Positions 1-5,076 of a stretch of DNA of 7,418 bases are shown here, in pieces; position 1 is the stretch's first letter, and each line of letters starts with the position of its first letter. This stretch comes from CAYJAD01 sp964369995 (GTDB lineage: Bacteria; Desulfobacterota; Desulfovibrionia; Desulfovibrionales; Desulfovibrionaceae), in NCBI GenBank assembly GCA_964369995.1, contig CAYJHH010000135.1:1-7418 (forward strand), in the 5' to 3' direction. Made by a program: the position numbers and the translations under genes. The notes beneath the pieces were generated by a model. That model was given only the letters and a program-made list of their open reading frames with translations. It ran no database searches and was not told the DNA's origin.

Positions 1-62
1 TGAAAATACGTTTTTAAGCATCGACTACGTAGAGTTTTTTAATCTTATACTTTGTTAATGGT

Positions 63-97
63 AAAAAGCCTCTGCATAGCGAATATACAGAGGCTTG
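63..97 (-). terminator. Intrinsic terminator of the pgl transcription unit
   Basis: On the minus strand a 9-bp perfect stem (AAGCCTCTG at 66-74 pairing with CAGAGGCTT at 88-96) closes a 13-nt loop and runs directly into a run of U (A63-A67 on the plus strand). It lies about 40 nt past the pgl stop codon, as expected for the end of the leftward unit. The remaining left edge (1-62) is AT-rich and holds no gene I can support. Confidence 0.88.
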
Positions 98-136
98 ATA
101 TATGAAGGCAAATGTGCACCTAAAAAAGGTAGTATT

Positions 137-877
137 CTAGCCTAGGGCTGCGTCTTCATCCACAATCCAAATAAGATCCCCAAAGGTGGGGCGCACTTTT
201 TGTGCGGGTAGGGTGGGGGGCTCGAGCAAGTCAAGAGATCTTCTAAGGGCCGCATGTTTTTCTTTGCCAGAAACTAAGAACATACAGCAACGTGTATTGT
301 TAAGTACAGGTAAGGTTAAGGTAATGCGATCGGCCTTGCGCTCTGGCACATATTGGTCAATGCAAAGGCGCTTTGTTTCCACCAAGGCAGGGGAGCCGGG
401 GAAAATAGAACCGGTGTGACCGTCTTCTGCCATACCAAGAAGAATAAAATCAAAACGCGGAATGTCCTGAGGCGTTTTAAAATGTTCGCGAAGCATATCT
501 TCATATTGTAAGGCGGCTTGTTCGGGATTATTTTCGCCGCGCATACGATAGTAGTGCATGGCTGATACATGCGTGAGCAGTTCACGACGTGCCATACCAT
601 AATTGCTGTCTTTGTGTTCGGGGCCAACGCAGCGCTCATCCACCCAATAAATATTAATTTTATCCCAGGGTAAACGCTCGGCCCAGTCAGGGCTGCTTAA
701 AAGTTGGAATAAAGGAATGGGGGTAAGTCCACCGGAAAGAGCCACGTTAAAAACGCCGCGTTCTGCCACGGCGTCTTCGCAATGTTCTGCAAAAATATGT
801 GCGGCGCGCTCGGCCATGGCGGCTTCGTCTTTATGCACGTGAACAGAAATATGGGTAGAGCGGCTAAGCTGTGTCAT
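137..877 (-). CDS. pgl: 6-phosphogluconolactonase (DevB/Pgl type)
   Basis: Predicted cytosolic enzyme that hydrolyses 6-phosphoglucono-delta-lactone to 6-phosphogluconate, the second step of the oxidative pentose phosphate pathway. At 246 aa it has normal family length. Visible family motifs are the sugar-phosphate loop ALSGGLTP (residues 46-53), the WVDERCV segment (78-84), the DSNYG segment (90-94) and the signature GMAEDGHTGSIFP (148-160), whose DGH histidine is the expected catalytic residue. RITLTLPVLN (184-193) is also typical. The ATG is preceded by AGGAG five bases upstream (883-887), which fixes the start. It is the last gene of the leftward group, 160 nt after the DUF2939-like gene and followed by a terminator. 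No zwf or gnd partner is in the window. Nothing suggests damage or transfer. Confidence 0.95.
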   Translation of the reverse strand: MTQLSRSTHISVHVHKDEAAMAERAAHIFAEHCEDAVAERGVFNVALSGGLTPIPLFQLLSSPDWAERLPWDKINIYWVDERCVGPEHKDSNYGMARRELLTHVSAMHYYRMRGENNPEQAALQYEDMLREHFKTPQDIPRFDFILLGMAEDGHTGSIFPGSPALVETKRLCIDQYVPERKADRITLTLPVLNNTRCCMFLVSGKEKHAALRRSLDLLEPPTLPAQKVRPTFGDLIWIVDEDAALG

Positions 878-900
878 ATATTCTCCTAGCTATACTTGGG

Positions 901-916
901 GTTAAACCGTTAAACA
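901..916. repeat. Two tandem 8-bp units in the pgl leader
   Basis: GTTAAACC is followed at once by GTTAAACA, so GTTAAAC occurs at 901-907 and 909-915. The pair lies about 25 bp upstream of the pgl start codon, just before the Shine-Dalgarno sequence. A regulatory role is possible, but two copies of a 7-mer in AT-rich DNA can arise by chance. Confidence 0.3.
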
Positions 917-925
917 ATATATATA

Positions 926-963
926 ACCATGGTGACACCCAAGTGGCGCCATGGTGACTTTTT
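926..963 (+). other. Stem-loop between pgl and the DUF2939-like gene, with a plus-strand T tract
   Basis: ACCATGG (926-932) pairs with CCATGGT (949-955), and the helix continues inward through T933-G948, G934-C947, an A·G mismatch and CAC/GTG to a CCAA loop: 12 pairs in all. On the plus strand it is followed three bases later by TTTTT (959-963), like an intrinsic terminator, and the T·G pair counts only in that direction. On the minus strand, where the neighbouring genes are read, the fold is weaker and is followed by an alternating TA stretch. It could stop antisense transcription, mark an mRNA processing site or modulate read-through into pgl. The rest of the 878-1037 spacer shows no convincing promoter. 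Confidence 0.5.
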
Positions 964-1037
964 GCGACCCATCATGTTGCCATAAGCTGTATCATAAGGG
1001 AAGAGCTAAAAAAGGCTTTTTCTCACATGCGCATATC

Positions 1038-2105
1038 TTATTTTTTGGGTAAGGGTTTGGTAATGGTGCTTTCATCTGCCGGAGCTTTGAGCATGGTACC
1101 ATTGTCCAAAGTCATAAAATGTACCGTGGCAGTACAGGTAAGCTTTTTGGCGCCTAATAAAATTTTAGCTTCGCGGCTTTCTGTTTCGAGCTCTAAAGAA
1201 TAAGAGTCTTCTAAATTAGTACCCACATTTAACCTGGCTGCCGTATTGATTTTGTGTTCAAAGGCCAGTTCTGCTTCTTCATTTTGCACATTAACTGTGG
1301 TGTCAAAAGTCATATTACGAATAACAAAGGGGCCTTTATTATAGCCGGCAATACGCACCATAAGCAGTGGAACTGTTTGTCCGCGCGGGCTATGAATAAA
1401 AGCAGTACATTCTTCCACATGAAATTGTGCTTCAATGCGCTTTAAGTCCTGAGCTCTTTGTTTATCATACACTTTTTTACGCCCTGCTTCTACTACAGTT
1501 TCTTCTGCCACATAGGTTTTGAGCAATTCTTCGGCATTGGCTAGGCGTGTTAAGCGCCATTCAGGGTTTTGTTTAATGAAAAAATAAAAAGGATACTCTT
1601 TATCTAGGCGTGGGTAATGCATTTTTACCGAGAGAATGGCACCATTATTGACCTTTGTTTCCACTATAAAGTTACCTGCTATTTGCTTTATAAAGTCCAC
1701 AGGTAAGGGAAATATGGGGTCTAAAGGATCCACTTCATAATCATCTGTGGGCGCATCTTTAGGTTCTTTAATATTTGCCAGAAAAAAGTTTTGTATTTGC
1801 TCTGCCAAAAGAGGCACTTCTTGCTGGTTTGGAGTGCTAAATGCAGAAGGCATGGGCTGGGCTAAAATTCGTGTGGCTATATCTTCGGTAAGTTCTCGAA
1901 AATCCACCAATGTGGCGAGGCTTTCCAAATCTTTGGCAGCTAAGGCTGCATTAAGTTTTTCTGCGTAAGCCTCGGGACTTTGAGCATGGGTGTATTTTTG
2001 CCAGCCATACCAAGCTCCGCTGCTCAGTGCCAACACCACTGCAGCAGCTAATAGTTGGATTTTCCATTTCATGACAAATTCTTTTGCATTTTGCGCAAAG
2101 GCCAT
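1038..2105 (-). CDS. Membrane-anchored protein with a DUF2939-like N-terminal region
   Basis: A 355-aa protein of unknown function. After a short basic start (MKWK) there is one hydrophobic segment at about residues 15-36, so the remainder should lie in the periplasm; it is either a signal anchor or a signal peptide cut near THAQS, with no lipobox cysteine. The stretch from the membrane segment to LAAKDLESLATLVDFRELT (about 56-73) resembles DUF2939 proteins as I remember them. A middle part (about 140-195, ending in EWRLTRLANAEELL) and a beta-rich C-terminal part (about 228-335) follow. Two cysteines, C233 and C324, could form a disulfide. The first ATG has GAGG five bases upstream; an internal Met12 (2070-2072) would start directly at MKWKIQ but has no clear ribosome binding site. 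It lies 36 nt after the methyltransferase-like gene on the same strand, so co-transcription is likely. The family assignment is tentative. Confidence 0.72.
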   Translation of the reverse strand: MAFAQNAKEFVMKWKIQLLAAAVVLALSSGAWYGWQKYTHAQSPEAYAEKLNAALAAKDLESLATLVDFRELTEDIATRILAQPMPSAFSTPNQQEVPLLAEQIQNFFLANIKEPKDAPTDDYEVDPLDPIFPLPVDFIKQIAGNFIVETKVNNGAILSVKMHYPRLDKEYPFYFFIKQNPEWRLTRLANAEELLKTYVAEETVVEAGRKKVYDKQRAQDLKRIEAQFHVEECTAFIHSPRGQTVPLLMVRIAGYNKGPFVIRNMTFDTTVNVQNEEAELAFEHKINTAARLNVGTNLEDSYSLELETESREAKILLGAKKLTCTATVHFMTLDNGTMLKAPADESTITKPLPKK

Positions 2106-2141
2106 AGTATCCTCTCGGCGATAAAAAGTAATAAAGGTTTG

Positions 2142-2981
2142 TTACGTGCGGGATGTGGGCGTGGGAACCCTTGGGCGCACGCTTTCAACTACGGGTAGAG
2201 TTTGCAAGGGCTTATGGGTCAGTGGCCTCACATAAAGAGGCATACTGGTCATGGCACCCTGATCTTGTAGGGTTAGGCGTACTTGCATAAGGGCGCCCAG
2301 GGGTATGGATAATTTCCAATGATGTGTTTTTTCAAAGCGTCCGGAGCCTGTCCAATATGGTATGGGACTTATAAGTGATGTTTTGGTGCTTATACTGCTT
2401 CTGGCCCCTGTATCCCCTTTGGGCGCCAGTGCGCGTAAGGTGCTATACACATGGCGCCAAGTATGCCATGTGCCTTCTTGTAAATATAAAGGTAAGGCCT
2501 TTTTTTTCCATGTATAGTGCAAGCCTGCCAAAGAACATATATTCCACCCCTGAAAAAGGATACCCTTGGCAGCTATGCGTAAGGCTTCACCCACCATGCT
2601 TTGTAAAGAAGGGTAGGGCTTTTCCTGTGCTGTGGGAGGTAGGCTTATGACCACATAATCAAAGCTTTTGTCGGCATAAGGCAATGTATCAAGCCCTGCC
2701 GGAGCGCGATATTGAATATCCACACATTGGCGTAAAGGCGCTTCCAAATGTTCTAACAAACTGGGTGAGGTGCACACAGCGCTTACATCAAAGCCACTTT
2801 GCCATAAAAGCTCTAAGGTTTTGGCATGGTCAAAGCCCATTTGCAAAATGCAATGGCCACGTCTATGCCAAGGCGAAAGTATCTCCTTGGTAAGGCGTAA
2901 GGTGCAGTCTAGGGCAAGGGCGCCTTGCGGGCTTTGGTACCATTGGTCATAGAGAGTAAAAAGATCTTTTTCCACTGTCAT
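2142..2981 (-). CDS. Class I SAM-dependent methyltransferase-like protein, divergent
   Basis: A 279-aa cytosolic protein with the outline of a Methyltransf_11-type Rossmann domain. WYQSPQG (14-20) resembles the N-terminal segment of a family of short methyltransferases. ILQMGFDHA (45-53) sits where the SAM-binding glycine loop belongs, FDVSAVCTSP (64-73) where strand 2 with its acidic residue belongs, and LPYADKSFDYVVISLPP (100-116) is the usual LPF..SFD motif. The glycine loop lacks the normal GxGxG, and C70 stands in place of the acidic ribose-binding residue, so SAM binding may be weak or lost. The C-terminal tail (about 250-279) is rich in Pro, Arg and Thr. Substrate unknown. No Shine-Dalgarno sequence precedes the ATG, and no other standard start lies between it and the upstream in-frame TGA. 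It is the first gene of the leftward unit and is transcribed away from gltX. Confidence 0.72.
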   Translation of the reverse strand: MTVEKDLFTLYDQWYQSPQGALALDCTLRLTKEILSPWHRRGHCILQMGFDHAKTLELLWQSGFDVSAVCTSPSLLEHLEAPLRQCVDIQYRAPAGLDTLPYADKSFDYVVISLPPTAQEKPYPSLQSMVGEALRIAAKGILFQGWNICSLAGLHYTWKKKALPLYLQEGTWHTWRHVYSTLRALAPKGDTGARSSISTKTSLISPIPYWTGSGRFEKTHHWKLSIPLGALMQVRLTLQDQGAMTSMPLYVRPLTHKPLQTLPVVESVRPRVPTPTSRT

Positions 2982-2987
2982 ATGGCG

Positions 2988-3017
2988 ATTATAGAAGATA
3001 AGTCAGATAAATGGCAA
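2988..3017 (-). promoter_or_regulatory. Sigma70-type promoter of the methyltransferase-like gene
   Basis: Read on the minus strand, TTGCCA (3012-3017) and a perfect TATAAT (2988-2993) are separated by 18 bp, with an AT-rich GTTTTTTA tract just upstream of the -35 box that resembles an UP element. The -10 box ends only six bases before the ATG, so the expected first transcribed base is the A of the start codon or within a base or two of it. Confidence 0.7.
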
Positions 3018-3138
3018 GCCTAAAAAACTTGTTTTCCTCTAAGAAAAAGAGACCAAGAGTTGACAATTGTGCGCTGTGTTCGTACCAATAGGCACAGCAT
3101 TTGAGTTGCATTCTATATATGAGGCCGTCACAGCATGT

Positions 3139-3167
3139 TTGCTGTAGGACATGGCTCTGCTTATACA
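3139..3167 (+). promoter_or_regulatory. Candidate gltX promoter in the divergent spacer
   Basis: TTGCTG (3139-3144) and TATACA (3162-3167) are 17 bp apart and would give a leader of about 114 nt. A second candidate is a perfect TTGACA at 3060-3065, but the element 17 bp downstream (TACCAA) is poor. Both are only possible. The rest of the 306-nt spacer holds no gene or recognisable RNA, only two copies of CACAGCAT (3093-3100 and 3129-3136) and a small ACAGC/GCTGT hairpin (3130-3145). Confidence 0.33.
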
Positions 3168-3287
3168 AAGCTTTTGCATAAAAACTCGTAAATTTTTTAC
3201 ATACAGCTTTAGAAAAAGAGAAAGGGCTTAGAAAGGATGTTTTTCTTTCTTCATAAGCACTCTCTTAACAATTTATATGGAGAAAAA

Positions 3288-4682
3288 ATGTCTAAGGTAA
3301 AAACCAGATTTGCCCCTAGTCCCACAGGGCATTTGCATATTGGCGGAGCGCGTACGGCGCTTTTTTGTTGGCTGCTTGCGCGTCACAATGACGGAGAATT
3401 TTATTTACGCATTGAAGATACTGACCTTGAGCGTTCCAAGCAAGAATATACCGATTCCATTTTAGCTTCCATGCGCTGGCTTGGGCTAGATTGGAATGAG
3501 GAACCCGTGTATCAAACACAGCGCACGGAACATTATAATAAAGCAGTAGATGCCTTGCTGGCCGCAGGGCATGCTTATTGGTGCTCGTGTACGCCGGAAG
3601 AAGTGGACGCCATGCGTGAGGAAGCCAGAGCCAAAGGTGAGAAACCGCGCTATAATGGCTGTTGCCGCGAAAAAAACGTAGGCCCCGGCGAAGGGCATTG
3701 CGTGCGCTTAAAACTGCCTGCCGCGGGCAAAGTAAGCTTTGACGATATGGTGAAAGGGCTCATGGTGGTGGATATTACGGAACTGGACGATATGATTGTT
3801 CGCCGTTCCGATGGCATGCCCACCTACAATATGGCTGTGGTGGTGGACGATAATGATATGGGTATTACCCATGTTATGCGCGGTGATGATCATGTTTCCA
3901 ATACTTTTCGCCAGATATTAATTTATAATGCTCTAGGCTTGGAATTGCCACGCTTTGGGCATGTACCCATGATCTTGGGGCCAGATCGTCAAAAACTTTC
4001 CAAGCGTCACGGCGCCCGTGCCACCATCGAATACGAACAAGATGGACTTTTGCCAGAGGCCTTGGTGAACTACTTGGTGCGCCTTGGCTGGTCCCATGGC
4101 GATCAAGAAATATTTACCTTGGAAGAATTGGTACAGCTTTTTGACGGCACCAGTTTAAATGCTGCAGCCTCTGCCTTTGACCCCGATAAATTACAATGGC
4201 TCAACGCCCACTATTTACGCGCGTTATCGGCGCAAGACTTAGCCGGCAGAACCTTGCCTTTTGTACATAAGCTTGGTTTTACAGCGGTGACGGTGGATCA
4301 ACTCAGCGCCATGGTACCGCTTTTTGCAGAGCGCGCTGCCAACTTGGTGGAACTGGCAGAAGCCTTACGCCCCTTACTCGTTTCGGCCGAAACCCTAGAA
4401 TTTGCAGAAGCTGCCTTGAAAAAAGCCCACACAGCCGAAAGCAGCGCCCTCATGGAAAAGATAGCGGATGCTTTTGCCACCCTTGATGATTTCAGCGCCG
4501 AAGCCACGGAAAAAGCCCTCAATGCCTTTGTGGAAGAACACGGACTGAAATTTAAGCAGGTGGGGCCGCCACTACGTGTGGCCTTGCTCGGCTATATGGG
4601 CGGGCCGCATTTACCGGAAATTATGGGCGTGCTTGGTAAGGAAGAAAGCCTTGCCAGAATGCGTAAGTTTGCGAGTTTATAA
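3288..4682 (+). CDS. gltX: Glutamyl-tRNA synthetase
   Basis: Class I aminoacyl-tRNA synthetase that attaches glutamate to tRNA-Glu in the cytosol; 464 aa, normal for bacterial GluRS. The HIGH-type signature lies in APSPTGHLHIGGART (residues 9-23) and the KMSKS-type loop is KLSKRHG (236-242). RGDDHVSNTFRQ (198-209) is the conserved active-site segment, and the region after about residue 300 fits the helical anticodon-binding domain. Cysteines at 99, 101, 125 and 126 lie where many GluRS proteins carry a zinc site, but the following His is replaced by Glu128. The start at 3288 is chosen because GGAG lies five bases upstream and the protein then begins at MSKVKTRFAPSPTG; an in-frame ATG at 3237 would add 17 unconserved residues. 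It faces away from the methyltransferase unit and is followed by a palindromic element. Whether the enzyme also charges tRNA-Gln cannot be told from the sequence. Confidence 0.97.
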   Translation: MSKVKTRFAPSPTGHLHIGGARTALFCWLLARHNDGEFYLRIEDTDLERSKQEYTDSILASMRWLGLDWNEEPVYQTQRTEHYNKAVDALLAAGHAYWCSCTPEEVDAMREEARAKGEKPRYNGCCREKNVGPGEGHCVRLKLPAAGKVSFDDMVKGLMVVDITELDDMIVRRSDGMPTYNMAVVVDDNDMGITHVMRGDDHVSNTFRQILIYNALGLELPRFGHVPMILGPDRQKLSKRHGARATIEYEQDGLLPEALVNYLVRLGWSHGDQEIFTLEELVQLFDGTSLNAAASAFDPDKLQWLNAHYLRALSAQDLAGRTLPFVHKLGFTAVTVDQLSAMVPLFAERAANLVELAEALRPLLVSAETLEFAEAALKKAHTAESSALMEKIADAFATLDDFSAEATEKALNAFVEEHGLKFKQVGPPLRVALLGYMGGPHLPEIMGVLGKEESLARMRKFASL

Positions 4683-4695
4683 TTTTACTTTTTTA

Positions 4696-4751
4696 TGTGG
4701 GGGGAGGAAACCCCTTTTGCTAACGCCAAAAAGTGGTTTCCTTCCCCCACA
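4696..4751. repeat. Left hairpin of the composite palindrome
   Basis: A 17-bp stem (4696-4712 with 4735-4751) has a single G·T wobble at 4704/4743. After one C·T mismatch it continues with five more pairs (CTTTT/AAAAG) around a 10-nt loop. It begins only 13 nt after the gltX stop codon. No T tract follows in either direction, so it is not a standard terminator; it may protect the gltX mRNA 3' end. Confidence 0.82.
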
Positions 4752-4764
4752 CCCCCATCCTTCC

Positions 4765-4808
4765 CCAAAACGCGTTTTATATGTGCACATATGAAAAGCG
4801 CGTTTTGG
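4765..4808. repeat. Central hairpin of the composite palindrome
   Basis: CCAAAACGCG/CGCGTTTTGG gives ten pairs, followed by TTTT/AAAA and ATATG/CATAT separated by one-base bulges at G4798 and G4793. The helix can extend outward through CCCCAT (4753-4758) with ATGGGG (4817-4822). The apex is the self-complementary ATATGTGCACATAT. Confidence 0.75.
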
Positions 4809-4818
4809 TAGAGGATAT

Positions 4819-4884
4819 GGGGAGGGGAGAGCCCGCTTTAAATGGGCTTTTTGGTGCTAGCAAAAGTTTTCCTCTCCCCTCCCC
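4819..4884. repeat. Right hairpin of the composite palindrome
   Basis: A perfect 13-bp stem, GGGGAGGGGAGAG (4819-4831) with CTCTCCCCTCCCC (4872-4884), encloses about 40 nt. The inner sequence, read in reverse complement, matches the loop of the left hairpin closely (CTTTTGCTA.C.CCAAAAAG), which shows that the two hairpins derive from one unit in opposite orientation. Confidence 0.8.
4830..4852 (+). terminator. Probable intrinsic terminator for gltX inside the palindrome
   Basis: AGCCC (4830-4834) pairs with GGGCT (4844-4848) across a 9-nt loop and runs straight into TTTT (4849-4852). The stem is short but GC-rich and the tract is in the right orientation for rightward transcripts leaving gltX, about 150 nt past its stop codon. 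Forming it competes with the outer 13-bp stem of the right hairpin, with which it shares A4830 and G4831. Confidence 0.55.
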
Positions 4885-4893
4885 AAAAAGTTA

Positions 4894-4922
4894 TTGACTC
4901 TCGCAAAAACTCGCCTTATAGT
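4894..4922 (+). promoter_or_regulatory. Strong sigma70-type promoter for tRNA-Val
   Basis: TTGACT (4894-4899) and TATAGT (4917-4922) each match the consensus at five of six positions, with the optimal 17-bp spacing. Transcription should start near 4929, about 12 nt before the mature tRNA. It is the only convincing promoter between gltX and thrS and so may also supply thrS and infC. Confidence 0.82.
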
Positions 4923-4940
4923 GCAGGCCTACCTCAGAGT

Positions 4941-5017
4941 AGGAGCGTAGCTCAGGTGGCTAGAGCACTTCCTTGACATGGAAGGGGTCAGCAGTTCAAG
5001 TCTGCTCGTTCCTACCA
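4941..5017 (+). tRNA. tRNA-Val, anticodon GAC
   Basis: A complete cloverleaf can be drawn. The acceptor stem is AGGAGCG/CGTTCCT with one G·T pair, the D stem GCTC/GAGC, and the anticodon stem CTTCC/GGAAG around TTGACAT with anticodon GAC at 4975-4977. The variable loop is GGGTC and the T arm is AGCAG-TTCAAGT-CTGCT. The discriminator A (5014) is followed by an encoded CCA (5015-5017). It reads GUC, and by wobble GUU, valine codons. The acceptor stem could be lengthened by two pairs in the precursor (G4939-C5015, T4940-A5014). Its own promoter lies just upstream, and a hairpin separates it from thrS. Confidence 0.97.
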
Positions 5018-5030
5018 ATATTACTTATAC

Positions 5031-5059
5031 AGAGGGGAGGTTTAACCTCCCCTTTCTTT
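5031..5059 (+). terminator. Terminator or attenuator between tRNA-Val and thrS
   Basis: AGAGGGGAGG (5031-5040) pairs with CCTCCCCTTT (5046-5055), giving about ten pairs including one G·T, around the loop TTTAA. The 3' side ends in TTTCTTT, an interrupted T tract that may allow leaky termination. Only 13 nt separate the last pair from the thrS ribosome binding region, leaving no room for a separate thrS promoter with a usable leader. Confidence 0.75.
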
Positions 5060-5076
5060 GTATATAGGAGTTTTGT

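Larger units (their letters stand above)
4696..4884. repeat. 189-bp composite palindromic element (REP/MITE-like), no coding capacity
   Basis: The whole spacer core between gltX and the tRNA-Val promoter is one imperfect inverted repeat. The left half contains CTTTTGCTAACGCCAAAAAG (4714-4733), and the right half contains its reverse complement with 18 of 20 matches (4847-4866). On the outer sides GGGGGGAGGAAA (4699-4710) matches the complement of TTTTCCTCTCCCC (4867-4879) with small differences. Near the middle CCAAAACGCG (4765-4774) pairs with CGCGTTTTGG (4799-4808) around the 14-bp palindrome ATATGTGCACATAT (4779-4792). Each half also folds into its own hairpin. This looks like a dispersed palindromic repeat built of two inverted copies, but no second genomic copy is in the window to prove dispersal. 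Confidence 0.8.

Noticed and set aside
891..924. TTGTTT-17 bp-TATAGC as a pgl promoter on the minus strand.
   Set aside because: Transcription would begin inside or after the Shine-Dalgarno sequence that clearly precedes the pgl ATG, so the two signals exclude each other.
3237..3287. Upstream in-frame ATG for gltX adding MFFFLHKHSLNNLYGEK.
   Set aside because: No ribosome binding site fits it, the residues are not GluRS-like, and the ATG at 3288 has GGAG five bases upstream.
4576..4794. Small open frame running from the end of gltX into the palindrome.
   Set aside because: It is a shadow frame of gltX that continues by chance into repeat DNA; its product has no recognisable feature.
4683..4940. 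A CRISPR array or T-box riboswitch in the gltX-tRNA spacer.
   Set aside because: The repeats are inverted and nested rather than regularly spaced direct repeats, and no T-box core sequence or specifier loop is visible.
4990..5031. A separate thrS promoter using TATACA at 5026-5031.
   Set aside because: No acceptable -35 box lies 16-18 bp upstream, and the start would fall inside the hairpin.
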